Part shown: piece by piece, positions 34,754-47,567 of the stretch | How positions within the stretch are numbered: the stretch's first letter is position 1 | Layout: each line of letters starts with the position of its first letter | NCBI GenBank assembly: GCA_023853785.1 | Contig: JAJIRX010000597.1 | Span: 276,185-340,184, forward strand | Length of the DNA: 64,000 nucleotides | Reading direction: 5' to 3' | Source: Psilocybe azurescens | Lineage: Eukaryota; Basidiomycota; Agaricomycetes; Agaricales; Agrocybaceae | Position numbers and translations under genes: made by a program | The notes under the pieces: model-generated | Databases searched by the model: none | The model's input: only the letters and a program-made list of their open reading frames with translations | What the model was told of the DNA's origin: nothing

Positions 34754-37700
34754 ATGGATAGTATGTTCTCGACTCTTTTTCTCGTTCTTTTCGTTTCTTT
34801 TAGCGCGTCTGTTGGTGAGTTCAAGGTTACTGAATCCATCCGAACTGCAGTCTGACTGTTCCTTAGTCGCGCAATCTTCTGTTGTATGCGTTGCTGGGCA
34901 ATGCTTGCAAGGGTTCTCTAATGCTACCAGTATGTGAAATGTCATCTGTACAATAGGACTGCGTTGATCATCTCTTCCAGTTGGCGTGAAGCTTTCAGGT
35001 ACAGGGGGCTCTGTCCTTCTACTACCAGGACAATACACTTCTACTACCAATCCTCAACTCGTACACTCTCTATTAACGTCGTCATCTGCCACTTTATCAA
35101 GTTCTGCAGGGTTCAACTCAAGTTCGACAGTTACTTTACCTCTCAACATCGGCCTCGAACCCGGAATTGCCATCTACTCACAACCACGCTACTCGGGTCA
35201 AGCAGCATTCTCAAGTCTTCCAACTTCACCCATTGCAAACACATCGACGCCTCTGGCAGCGAATTCCATCGTACTTTCAAACAATGTATGGGCGATTGTC
35301 AGCAGTGGCTCGAACGACAACCGCGTCGTCCTCTGGGATGCCGTTCCAGATGTATCTCAACTTCCTTCCGGAAGCTCGTTGTCATTATCTCTTCTTGATA
35401 TGCAATCCACTGCATGCTCTCCGCCGTGCTCGGGCTCCGGTGTATGTTCTGCCTCGGTGACGTGTACTTGCCCAACAGGGTTTACCGGATCTTCGTGCGA
35501 AAGTTGTGCAGAAGGGTTCTTTGGACCAACATGTCAACCATGTCCAAGTGGATGTTCTTCCTGTGATCAGGGTATCTCAGGATCCGGTAGATGTTTGACC
35601 GCAGCCGTCCCAAACGCTCCATCTACGTGCAACTGCTTGAATGGGCAATGCGGCAGTAACGGTCAATGTACCTGTAATCCTGGATGGATAGCAGGCACTA
35701 ATGGAACGGCCTGTGCTAAATGTGCGCCTGGTTTCTTCCTTACGTCCACCGGAGATTGTGAAGGTATGGTTTTCGTTGTCCTAGGAGGTTTAATTGGCTC
35801 ACGTAACATCCATAGTTTGCCAACTTGGATGCACTTCATGCGCCGACACAACTGCAACATGTATATCATGTCAACAAGGCTTTACCCAGGACGCCAACGA
35901 CGGCACTAAGTGCAACCCTTTACCAGCGAAGACGACAGGCGGAACTGCCTGCCCTGATGGAAGCTTTGTAAATGGCGCGCAGTGCTCGTTATGTTCTCCA
36001 TCCTGTCAAACCTGCAATGGGCCTTCCTCGAACGATTGCATAATTTGCGCCTCAGGACAATTCCGCCTCAATGGTAATTGTGTTGGTGTTAATACGGATG
36101 GCGTGTGTCAGGGCAGCAATGGAATGGTTGCGGACAATGTCAAGCATGAGTGCGAAAGTAAGTTTGCATTTGTTGACGTTCGAACAGTTTTAATAATACT
36201 GTTTTGCTTCTAGCTTGCGGAGCCAAGTGTACCTCTTGCAAAATCCCGAATTTCACCCTCGCTTCCACGATTGACCAGGCGCAATGCACAGGCTGCTTGC
36301 CAGGCTTCGTTCTCTCGGACGGGAAATGTGTTGCGAGCTGCCCATCGGGCACTTTTGTTTCGCCGCAAGATAATTTAACATGCACCGGTATGTTCAAATT
36401 CAGCCAATATCCGACAATTAATCTTACGCCTTTTTATAGCCTGTTCTTCTACATGCGGTACTTGTGTGGGTGCGGCAGACTTCTGTCTTACCTGCAAAAG
36501 CGGGCAATTAGCCTCTTCCGGTCAATGTGTTTCCACCTGCCCGTCTAACACCTTTACTTCGTCTGGATCCTGCCTCAAATGCCATCCCGACTGCGCATCC
36601 TGTTCCGGAGCATCTTTCAACCAATGCTCGACCTGCCCACCCGAACGGCCGGTTCTCACGAACGGACGATGCCTTCCTACATGCTCCAAAGCGCAATTCT
36701 TTGACACGACCTCATCTTCGTGCCAAGCCTGCGATTCCAGTTGTTCAAGCTGTTCAGGATCCGGACCAGCCAATTGTCTGGCGTGCGCAAGCGCGACGCA
36801 GATTCTGCGTGCCGGGTCATGTGTGTCTGCGAATTGCAATGGATCGTCGAGCGTGATTCCTGGGTTGGGGGTGTGTCTTTCGGAGATGGTGCAGGTTCCC
36901 AGCAGGACAGATCCAAACGTACCTTTGCCTTCTGTTTCGGGGCTGGCGGATCCGACTGTCATATCCGCGCGCAAGCCGCTGGCGTGGTGGGAAATTCTGC
37001 TTATGGCCTTGGGGTGCGCTTTCATCTTTGTTGTGATTGTCATGCTTTGGCGGCGACGGGCGAAGAAGCAGAGGGCGAAGAGGACGGCTATGTTTGCGGC
37101 TGCGAAGAAGATCAACAATCCCAATCGGTGGAGGGACCGTCTTGTGCGATTTGGAGAAAAGCTCTTTGGTCATCGTTCGACGAACAGGCTGCGCAGAGAT
37201 CAGCATGACGCGGAAGTTTTGCCTGTTGCATACAATCACCATGATCGCCATCTTGCGAACTCCAGGCCGCAGAGTTTGGCTAGCTATCGTCAAGATATCA
37301 AGCTGAAGACAATTGTATCCGCGCCAAAGCCTCCTCAGAGTCAAGAGAGATCGAAGAAGAGGGAGTCCGACGACGTCGACAATTTCATTGACGCGTATGC
37401 CTATTCGACCAACTCGAGATCAAGTCGTTCTCCGTCCACGCTACCTAGCCTTGATGGTCACCAATACAAACAACGGACCAAGGAAAGGCGGATCGAACGC
37501 GATTCATTGTATGCGGAGGTTACGGGCATGCGGAGGAATACACCTGAACCGCGACAGCCTCTAAGGAGGGATGTATCCGGGGCTTCCATGCTGTCCAAGA
37601 ATACGATCGACACATACAAGAGGCGTGAAGTCAACAAGGAAGGCATTTTGGTGGACATCGGAGAGGAACGGAGTACATCCGCTTTTCCATTGCAGATGAC

Positions 37701-38046
37701 TTCCTCCAACACCGGTTCTTCATCCAATCACAATATCCTTTACAATCTCGGGATGCCCACAGAAGCACAGGCGTATGCCATGGCTAATCGACCAGTTCCC
37801 GGGACTCTTTCGCCACCGGTATTGGGCACAGTAGGACCTACAATGACTGGTGGCAGCTTCATGCCTATTCCGATCCACTTGAGTCCGGGCACGAATATGG
37901 CTCCTGGATCTTATTGGCTCTCGCCTGTGACGCCTCATCCGACTGGTGGACCTCAGCAGGACCCTTCTTCTGTCGACACGGTCGTTCTCCAGCCAATGAT
38001 CACTGGTGGATCCTCTCGTAATCCGTTCCGACAAGTGCAATACTAG
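34754..38046 (+). CDS. Large cysteine-rich (EGF/furin-like) single-pass membrane protein
   Basis: The ATG at 34754 opens a signal peptide (FSTLFLVLFVSFSASVVAQ after splicing). About 980 residues follow, in six exons with in-frame junctions. The lumenal or extracellular part begins with a Ser/Thr-rich domain, then has repeated Cys modules: CTCPTGFTGSSCESC (EGF-like) and many furin-type repeats such as CPSGCSSCDQG, CTSCADTTATCISC, CSPSCQTCNGPSSNDC, CSSCSGSGPANCLAC. One transmembrane helix (WEILLMALGCAFIFVVIVML) at about 36985-37050 is followed by WRRRAKKQR and a 330-residue basic, Ser/Pro-rich cytoplasmic tail. It resembles growth-factor-receptor Cys-rich repeats of fungal surface or vacuolar proteins, but no catalytic domain is present, so its role is unknown. 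Confidence 0.85.
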
Positions 38047-39056
38047 AAGACGTCTAGAACGCCACAAAAAGTACTTTCAATTCAGATCTTGCGGCTAAGG
38101 CGAGCTGTTGGACCTTGATCTTATGACGAATTGTCGTATTCCGATGCGGCGGACGGACCGAAACGTGTTATGATATCCTCGTTTTTTTTCTATCCTTCTC
38201 CCTTTCGCCTAGACGGACACATTGAACTCTTTTGGAATTATGCTATATGTCATTTTTCCGCATTTCTCTTCTGCACACTTCCATACCATTCACTTCGCTT
38301 CTTTAGCATCAGGCATACGACTCACATGTCCCCAAGGAACGTCTTTTTCACGCTACGCATACATCTCATTTGCATTCGAGCATCATTCATTTCCGTATAT
38401 ACATACACTTATCATCATTTAACACTCACTTATTCCATGTACATGTACTTACAGACAGCGCGAGCGGTTTGTCTCGCTTTTAATCCAACTAAAAAATATC
38501 TGGAACATCACTTGTTGTCCGAAACATTCATTACCGCCGACAAAGAGATAATACATCCCCATGGCCCGTCGGGCTATTCGCTTGCGAGGTAGAACACAAA
38601 GCGTTGTACTTGCATCGCGTGATAATAGTTTTGTATCCACATCCAGCCCAGCCACGGAGCGTTAGTTGGGTTACCCCACACTAGAGCATAATTATAGCGA
38701 CGGATTTACGTTAATTGAGAAAGGAATTAGAATCTCAGGGTAGCTGGTTGCCCGCGTGACAAATTTATATCAATCCTCGGGCAGCCATCAGAGATCCAAG
38801 GGAGGTGATGCAGATTTGCTACCCGTTTATCCAAGATTCAAGAACCGTACTCTCAAGCCTGTCTTATCGGACCTTGCGGGTCGCGTGGGCTGGCCTTGCT
38901 GACTACACAGCGCCTCTTTTTCCTTAAAGCTCGACATCTCATCTTCAATTTTCCCGTTCTCAGCCATCCAAGTCAAATTTTCTCGCACTCAGCCTGTGGC
39001 TTTTCTCGCCCAAGATTCTGCTACCACCTTTCCGTCGCGTATACCAATTCCTAGCG
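38047..39056. other. Intergenic, no gene recognised
   Basis: About 1 kb holding the 3' region of the membrane protein (T/C-rich around 38180-38450) and the promoter of the PP2C gene. No further feature. Confidence 0.4.
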
Positions 39057-40851
39057 ATGATTGTTGAGCGCGCCTCATACAACTGGGCGTACTCGGAAGA
39101 TATACCAGGCTCCCGGTGTGGACCAGAGGATGGACCGTGGCCACGTCCATACCAGGTTTTGAACGAGGGCGAGCTTTGGCGCGAGCTCAGGACACTTGCG
39201 AAACCTCAGACTTCTCAATTGGGCAAGGAAGGGAAATTTAAAGCGGACAGCATCAACTTTCAGCCTTCGCCGACGACGAAGACGCAGGATCGCTATGTTG
39301 TTACTCAGCTTGAGGTGCATGGTCGGCTGTGGGCATTCACGGGGGTCTTTGACGGTACGTTCATTACCGAACTTTTTTTCCCCGCTTCTCACATACCCCT
39401 GTCATTTGGCTTTCTTTAAGGTCATTTGGGTGATGTCACGGTCGAACACGTTGCCCACCATTTACCTATCATCGTTCGCGACTTCCTGAGAGACGCGGAG
39501 GGTGCCTCTGGCGGTGGCAAACAAACTCCCGAATCTATTTCCGAGCTTTTTACAAAGGCAATCATGGCCTTTGACGATGCGATTGCACATGATGTACTGG
39601 ACCTTTTTGGCGGCTCTGTTGATAAACTGGCGGATTATACTGACGCACAAATTCGGGAAATCATCAACGACCAGCACAAGGGCGGTGCAAATTGGCGGAA
39701 GGCTAGACTCTGCATGTATGGAACTACTGCGTTAGTCGCGTTGGTCGACCCGGAGCACAAAGACCTCTGGATTGCCAACCTCGGCGATTGTCAAGCCAGT
39801 AAGTCGAACTTTCCCCTTGTTACCTTGATCGTGGAGAAAGCCTTGACAAAATCGTCTTATTGCTTGCGTCACCTGTCCTGACATGTTTGAAGGGCGGAAT
39901 TACGCGTGTATCAATCGTTTGCTAATTTATTTTTGTTTTATTTGCAGTCATGGCATCTCCGGGTAATAATGCGAAAGACTGGAAAATCGAAGTATTGACT
40001 ACGAACCACAATGGGGATAACGATACCGAACTCGACCGAGTAAGGAAATCTCATCCAGGTGAACCGGAATGTATTATGGATCGCAGAGTCCTCGGTGCCC
40101 TCGCGCCAACAAGATGTATGTTTTATTTAATATTTTTTAGCTTGTGGACGACAATCTGACCGGAGAATCTCTGTCTTTGTTTTTTTATCATCTCTTCCAT
40201 CCCGTTCGCCACCGTGACTCTCGATCTATTGACACTGACGACGGAATGTGTATGTGTATCCGGCAGGTTTCGGTGATATCCCCTTTAAGCAGCCCCCTCG
40301 TTCACTCGGCGCATCCTGTATAATCTATTCCCAGGATTTCACAACACCTCACCATGGGAGGAGTTCCTCATCCGCAACCAAACTCCGCCTTACATCACCG
40401 CCGAACCGCAGATTATACATCGTCGATTAGATGGAGATGACGCGTGTTCCACCGTGCCCCCAAGTAGCACGACACTTTCGGCTTCAAGATCGAGCAGCAG
40501 GTCGTCTATCGCCAAAAGAATTTATTCTGGTCGGGCAGCAAGACTTCTTCACAACAGTCATCTACGCCACTACCTCGGTTCCTCATCCTTGCATCAGATG
40601 GTTTTACAGATCTCTGTAGTGGAGAGGGCCAGAAGCGTATCATCGAGAGCTGGGCCCGTAGCATGGTGGCTAACAATCCTCCCGAAACTGTCACAGACGC
40701 GGTGCCAGGTTCTAGGCAGGATAACATGGCTCTCAGACTTCTTCGTCGAGCTGTGGGCGGCGAAGACAGGTTTGGTGTATCGAGAGTACTGACTCTCGAC
40801 ATGGACGTGGCTTGGATCGACGATACGTCTATCGTGGTCCAAACACTCTGA
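39057..40851 (+). CDS. PP2C-type (PPM) protein phosphatase, pyruvate-dehydrogenase-phosphatase-like
   Basis: Metal-dependent Ser/Thr phosphatase. Motifs in order: the first metal site VFDGHLGD (made by splicing at about 39354/39420), YGTTALVALVD and IANLGDCQA (about 39720-39800), a splice into MASPGNN, LAPTRCFGDIPFK (spliced; the usual LAVTRGFGD), SPWEEFLIRNQTPPYITAEP, FLILASDGFTDL (about 40585-40620) and the last metal motif WIDDTSIVV before the TGA at 40849. The frame breaks twice: the C5 run at 40293-40297 needs six C to reach FTRRILYNLFPGF, and one base is missing near 40530-40535 before SGSKTSSQQ. Homology on both sides is good, so these look like consensus errors. The Arg and Asp residues of the active site are conserved. 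Confidence 0.83.
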
Positions 40852-43800
40852 AGCTCATCATTGCATCACCAGCATCATCGCTAAGTGCTTGTCAAGGATC
40901 GTACGCCGACGGCCTTCTGGGGTCTTCTCTCTGTGCGTCCGTCAATAACGGTGATTCCTTCCTTCTACATCAACGGTTTCAGCCGCATCGACGGCCAACT
41001 GGGGATCAAAAGTTTCCGCTCTCGGTTTTCTTCTTGCTTTCGTTGCTGTCTTCGCTCTACTATGTAAGTATGTCCAGGACATATCTGTTCGCAGATGCAT
41101 TACCCTCTCTCACCCATCTCACACATCACATCACATAAATTACTGTTTCTTTCACATTTCCATATGGGCTTTTTCTTTCTTGTTGGTTTTGTACAATATA
41201 CCGACCACTCTTCTGGGGCTTCTGTGCCATATATCCTCATCCACGCTTTTACTATTATAATTTACATCCACTACGGCCACGCTTTTTATACGTTCATCCG
41301 AGGCATTATGCTAATATACGATCCAAATTTTCAACGTCCCATGCACACGCAAAATTTAGTTATCTTGCAAACCTGGAAGGTAAGCCAGGCATGCTACTTG
41401 TTTCTTATTTTGGCCAATGCGTAGATCGTGGATGCATTATTACGTTCTCGGTTGTATTGGGTCGTTAATACGTACACGCGTTCGCGCTCAATAGTTAGGG
41501 GCCTTAACGCGCTAATTAAGGAAAGGCCTCATGGACTGCAAACATGACCATCATCGACTTGACAGAATAATGGGCAGCTCATTTAGGCACTTAGCGGGGC
41601 GCCGATGGTGACGCAGTGCGGCTAACGCAATCATTGCTTTGAGTTTCATCCCGATTAATTGTTCGACGATAGGACTAATTGAAATGTACATAATCCTGTC
41701 TGCTTTAATGAGGCTTGCCATAAAGGAGATCTCAAGGTGCAGTGGGTGAGATTGTAATAGCAGCTATCATGACGTATACAAAGCTCAGGATCAACCAGGG
41801 ATTCGACAGGATCTCCAATTCCGAGATAACGGGATGCCTTCAATGCCCATTGAAGACCATCTACTGTAGGTATTTGCTCGGATATTCTTGTGGGCACGAC
41901 ACCATATTGTCTGTGCCAATGTTCCTATCGCCACATATCCGTGCTTGGTCAGATGGGAGAGGCTTCCAGTTCAATGGACAATGATAGATAGCGTCCGGAA
42001 CATACATTGCACCCCGCACTGAGGCTTGGAACTAGTCTGAAGGGTGCCTGCTTCTGTTTATTTCTGCCGGAATATAATATGGCCTGATATATGCTTCTCT
42101 CTTCCGTCTCTACGACATCTCGTAGGAACTCGCTGGAGGTTTTAATGATGCAATACAGGTCCGCCTGAATCACCGACAGAGCGCACACTTCAAACAATGA
42201 TTGAGGACTTCAACAATCCCAATGATGCTGCGGGGACCGGAGTGCTCAAAATCAGTTAATCAATAGACCCTGTACAGGACACACTTTGTGATAGCAGCAC
42301 TGTTACATCAACTTGTTTCATACCAAATAAATGGCTCGTAGAGTAGTATATATGAGGATGTCATCTTTCAGCACATAAATATCACAGTCGAAAAGACGTT
42401 CCTTAATACAGGGAGGTCCAGCCGAGCTCCAGCCTTTGGTTAGGGCTCATGATGTAGCTTCCAACCACCTCAAGATATTTTATCATAGAGTGATAATAAA
42501 GGAAGGTGCCTATCACTAGCAAGCGCCGGTTATGCTCCCGGGCCCTGTTGCTGCGTCCTGGCTATTGGACATGTAGATGATGTACTAAACCTTATGCCGC
42601 AAAGACTAACGAAGCGTCGATCTGTCTCACGTCAAAGTGTTGAACCCTTCCTAATATAATTTATATGTCAAAGCACCGTTTTTTCTCGGCCATCTAGGGC
42701 TTATCGTAGTATGATCAGAAACTTGAAAGTTCCTTTGTCTATGATATTGAATTGATTATTGCTCATATCATTGGCGTGGTATGTTTTATGCTCTTGTTCC
42801 CAGCAGCAAATGAGCGGCCATAAAGGCACATGTCGTAGTCATGATGAGATCATATACATCACTTAGTTTAAAACCTTGCGGCAGGCGTATCTTGTTCATA
42901 AACCGTGTGTGCTCGTTCCTATGTATGGATCCGGGGAGATACGTAGCCTTACGCCTTCGTATCGGTCCGTAATACCGGCCTGAGAGTACGCCTGAATGTG
43001 TGAGGGAGGTATAAAATCTGAGTGCTAAGGGATCTTGGAGAAAACACGAAGCACAAGTTGTTATTGGGAGCAGGAGAAACGAGCATGACATGCCCAACAT
43101 CAATCATTCTGCCGGAGCTAAAGAACTAAATAGGACGGTATATATAAAAGTAACGGTGCTGTGGAATTTCTAAGGACCATGCTTACTTGTAGTAAGTGGC
43201 CACAGGCAAGCATTCGCGTATATTTGCACCAGCATCGATATTTAAAGATATATGTTAATATCAAATGGAACGATTGATTGACCTAAAAGAGAACGAGCTG
43301 TCCATTTGTTAGAACCACTTTTGAATCTCATAGAACATAGGTAAAGCCGACCCGAGTCGTATTGAACAAATAGCCAGAGTTGCGTGTCGTCAGCCTGCCA
43401 AGAGTGCAGACTCGTAATTGAAGCTACAAACCACTCGGACGGACTGAGGCGGCTGGCGTCGATGTCGATGGATCATTATCGAATATATCCGCATAAGGCA
43501 ATTACGATGGGAACCTGAGACTGAAATCAGATGGCGACAGATTGTGCATGAGTAAGAAATCCTGTACAAGGTGATGTATGCGCAAGACGTAGTAGAATGG
43601 CGCTGTATGACAGAGCAAGCCTGAGTAATTTCATAGTACTGCAGTAGTAAAGACAATGATGTCAGCCCTCTATCAGGGCTCTCAGGATCTTCGTTGTGCA
43701 TCCGTAATTGTGCCTGCAGTCCCATTGTACACCAGAGAGTTGAGAGTCCTGAATAACATAGGTAAAATGAAAAGTATCCGAGAATACAGGAAGCGTTGGT

Positions 43801-45282
43801 GCCTGCTATGCGGCGTGGAAGGCGACTCATGATAGGCCAGACGATAAGTATTCTGCTGAGATGCTAAGAGACCAAAGCCGCGGGCCGATCAGTTCCAAGC
43901 TGCAGTGGCATTCAAGAAACCTGCGTATAGGGTCCCCATTCCAGAAGCTGCCAGAAGGTTGAAGTTGAACAAGGATGCTACCAGATTTTGGTGGTCCGTT
44001 GGAACGTTCGGATTCCGAACACTGTCCCGAAACATGCGCACGTGTTTTGTGAACTCAATAACCAAATCCAGACACGATTTGATCTCTTTCATCCTCACCT
44101 CTCATCAACTGAGAAAGAAATGACATGACGGTACAACTACCTCGTGGATCGATACTCGAAAGCCTTATCTCAACTCTGATGGATTTTTTCGCTCCACTCT
44201 ATTATGGTAAATGACTATAAAAACAGTGCATTTGAAATTTTCAGTGACTTCCAAATGACTTCACTTGGACATCATAAGCAATCGAATATGCCGAATATTA
44301 TACCTGTCGTGCAAGAGACATTTGTATTTGAAGAGAAATTTGACAGGGACCCCAAAAAACATAACTCACCGAAGGCAACTGTGAGTCCATTTATAGCTAT
44401 GAAAGCGTATGTAAAAAAAACTAATGACAGAAGGATATCAAGCATCTTGGGACCTAAGTTCGACCCAAGTGCAACTAAAAAAGGGTGTCAAGGATCTATA
44501 AGGAGCATACACGCTTTCCTTATCGTGACGGTCTGTAAGGAAGACGAGCATTTATTTTCAACCAGAAGCTATTCCAAGCCCAAGCCTCAGGCAGAAAATT
44601 TCTTCAAGATTAATATCTACAATCAGCTCCAATTCCAAAAGTCAACGACCAGCAAGTGACATCCACTTCTCGAGGCACTTCAGAAGATGCACAACTATTT
44701 CAGTCCTCAGCTACATAGCCTTGCATCATCAAAGTAAAGATGTTGGGATGCACGGCTACGTAGCATGATATAGTGAGGTGAAGTGCTTCATCGTACGGTG
44801 CTCGAACTTGGTTCAAAAGTCTGCGTATGATCTGTTCGAATGAAACCGCCTAGAAGGGTATCATGAAGTAGGGCAAGGGGTAGTTCTCGTACTAACCAGC
44901 GGCGATCTGTCCAGCCTTTTAAATATCTCGACGGTCGAGATAAGAATCCAGCCTGCAGCATGGTCGAAGGATGTCATTTTTTTTTGCCGAATCCAAGAAA
45001 ACAAAGACCTGACAAGTCGCATGTCTTTCAGACAGCCTTCAATGGATCTTATCAGAACCCCCACAGACGCGCATGGTCCTTAACGGCGAGGTCATAATGG
45101 GGTGCTTTTCGACAAGCAAGGCCGAAAACCTTTTCCGCCAAGCTCCAATCAAGGTACTGATTTATGAGAGAGAAAACAAGAATTGTACAAGATTGCGTGC
45201 GTAAATTACAATTGATATACTCGTACAACTGATATACTACTTGTTAATGAGAGCGAAGTCCAAGCAAAGAAAGCAAACGCTT
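40852..45282. other. Gene-poor accessory region
   Basis: 4.4 kb without a recognisable gene. It holds scattered open frames of 70-150 codons on both strands, the longest at 44204-44659. None shows motifs that I know. Several could be exons of one unrecognised or decayed gene. Confidence 0.35.
44204..44659 (+). CDS. Hypothetical protein, 151 codons, unrecognised
   Basis: The longest unbroken frame in the 41-45 kb region, with ATG at 44204 and TGA at 44657. The product is Lys/Ser-rich, basic, with no signal peptide, helix pairs or known motif. No opposing gene exists for it to be a shadow of. It could equally be a chance open frame or the remnant of a larger gene. Confidence 0.2.
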   Translation: MVNDYKNSAFEIFSDFQMTSLGHHKQSNMPNIIPVVQETFVFEEKFDRDPKKHNSPKATVSPFIAMKAYVKKTNDRRISSILGPKFDPSATKKGCQGSIRSIHAFLIVTVCKEDEHLFSTRSYSKPKPQAENFFKINIYNQLQFQKSTTSK

Positions 45283-46223
45283 TTAACAATAAAAAAAAAG
45301 AAAGTCCAATTTACAGTTACAATGCTTCAATAAATTTTGTGCCCCCTCGAAGGTTCGGACCGATGGGCGGGTGGGAGTAAGAAGGTTACTAGGACCAATA
45401 AGAGATTCGTTGGACCTTGATTGTCTTAGCGACTCTAGAGTAGTCAATGGAGTTTGACTTAAATCATGCGTTATGGGTGATAGTGATGGAGAAGATGGCG
45501 GCGAATAGAGTTGTGACTGGATGCTGGGGATGATGCCCTGGGCTGACAGCGAGTTGTCTGCGTACGAAAGACCGCGCAGACCGTGGGGGTCGAAGCGCAC
45601 ACTCGACGCAGCGTCAGAAGTCGAGCTGTACATTCGCGACATATGAGGGAACGACCCTGCATTCGAGGACCTCGGCGTCACTAACGATGACGTGTCCTGA
45701 TCAGCTAGACGCATCTTTGTACTAGCGGGGGTGGACTGGTTTCGCTTTTGAGAGGGTAGATTATCGCTGGAATCGAAATCTGAGTCGTTGCCGCTTCCTG
45801 CATGGATCCAGCCCTGGCCAGCGTGTCCGACGACAATCCTGGGTTTGTCAGATCGCACTTTTGGACTACGTTGGCGGGTCCCTGGAATATGTAGAATGTC
45901 CGAGAACCAATTTTTTGAACGCTTAGGATACGAAGGTCCTTCGCGCGACATTTGGTAACGGCCCCGACTACCCCGCGTCAACGCTTCTTCGTCCTCCGCC
46001 ATGTCCACTCGTAGGATATATATGACTGCAGAACATGCTGCAATGATTATAATGACCAGAACAACCACGAGGGTTATGAAAGCTTTGGGAAATGTGTCAA
46101 ATTGGCAATTAAGACATACGAAATCCAAATTAGGGAAAAAAACGTACCAGCCGCAGATCCATTGATCTTGGGTATTTCTCGTTTAGCTACTAGGGCTACG
46201 TGGTCGTGGGCGATGGTGCTCAT
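45283..46223 (-). CDS. Small single-pass membrane protein, Ser-rich
   Basis: Exon 1 (46223-46148) codes MSTIAHDHVALVAKREIPK; after a 65 bp intron, exon 2 (46082-45283) opens with a transmembrane helix (FITLVVVLVIIIIAACSAVIYIL). The rest is a hydrophilic cytoplasmic tail rich in Ser, Arg and Pro. No domain recognised; similar short proteins with an N-terminal anchor and a disordered tail are common in agaricomycetes. As written the frame ends FLFFYC at 45283, but a sixth C in the run 45342-45346 would end it earlier as GGTKFIEAL with a stop at 45317-45319, a more natural C-terminus, so the last residues are doubtful. Confidence 0.7.
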
Positions 46224-47567
46224 TAGAAATCAGGTGGGAGGTTATAGTGAGTCAGGTGGCCTGGAGGTGCTCTGATTCTCTCCAGCTTCTCCTGTAAGAG
46301 TTCCAGAATTCAAGATGAGTGACGTCGACAGTCGGAAAAGTACGTGAAATGCCGCAGAAAGGAGAAAAAGGATCAAAGAAAGACCGTTCTGATGCAGTAA
46401 GGTAGTCCTTGAAGAGACTCAACACATCTGGGACTTTAAGAGCTCTCAGGTCGGCCAGCTCATCGACCAGATGAAGGGTAAATATGACAAAGGAGAAGAG
46501 GGCCAGGCCAGTCCGCTCTTTCACACTGACACATGCCAGAAGGAATCTGAATTAGGCAACCATCACTTACTCGCTAGTGCACGTGATCTCTTTCCGCCCA
46601 CCGGACTCACTTTCCGGCGGTTTCTCCCCGTCACATATTTAGTGGCTGGCACTGGGCGCCATTAATCCGTGTCACTGTGGTTCTTATGCGGTATGTCAGA
46701 AAATGTCCCTGATTTCCGGGCTGCTTTCCAACCATGCAGTCGTAATGTTTAATCTCGCAACTGGAAACGCTTCCCTTTGCACATTTGCCTTGCGTTGGCC
46801 TCACGCGAAGGTTGTCTGGATCGACTTGCTCTGCTTGTTTTCCACAGTTAAAATTCTCGGCTTCAAGACTATCCTTGGAATAAACATCGGCAACTCTGTA
46901 CGGCAGGTCTGTACTATGGCTCAGTGGCTTCTCTGCGGCTCAATATGAATTGTGTCTATGTGAAACCGATTGAACTTTGGGTGTTTCTTCCTTCGCTCGT
47001 TCTAGATTAGACCAGTTCCTCACCACGATATGCCGCATCAGGAATGCCAAACGATAGCTTGTTTTATAGAAAGGACACTCCTGCTTTCCGTATGTTCATG
47101 GAAGACCTCTTACACTTCAATTAATGCTTCGAAGTCACAAAAGGGCGAAAGACAGATGACACCCACTGGATATCGGCTGGAACCAGCTTGATTTTGCGGG
47201 TGTTTACGCAGATAAATCCGGCTTTGGTTTGGATTGTAAGCACCGTTACACTCTCCAGCCGAGGGGTCCGAGACTCTGTCGAAAGGGTCGCGAGGCTTTC
47301 GTCAGGAACTTGAAGCAAAGGGAGTTGACCTATGGCAATTACGTAGACCTCAACCCGTCCGAGACCAAACGTGCACGTATGTGACGTCGACCATTTGGCT
47401 GATTAGATTAAGGTATAGCGGATGTCTTCTGTGGTTTTGAAGTTTGGCGACCTTTGGTTGAACAGCCTTGTGAGCCTTGTGAACGGAGGTTAAATAGACC
47501 CCGGCTATCGCCGGCCTGCTCCGATTGGAACTTGACATCGAGCGGCGACTTACATTGTACAACTCCC
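46224..47567. other. Intergenic, no gene recognised
   Basis: 1.3 kb with short frames only, upstream of FunK1 copy C. Confidence 0.35.

Noticed and set aside
36522..37344. Long frames on the minus strand opposite the Cys-rich membrane protein
   Set aside because: They are antisense shadows; the plus-strand frame has regular Cys repeats and a membrane helix.
43390..43830. 146-codon minus-strand frame in the gene-poor region
   Set aside because: No motif, no signal peptide, no linked exons that I could join with confidence.
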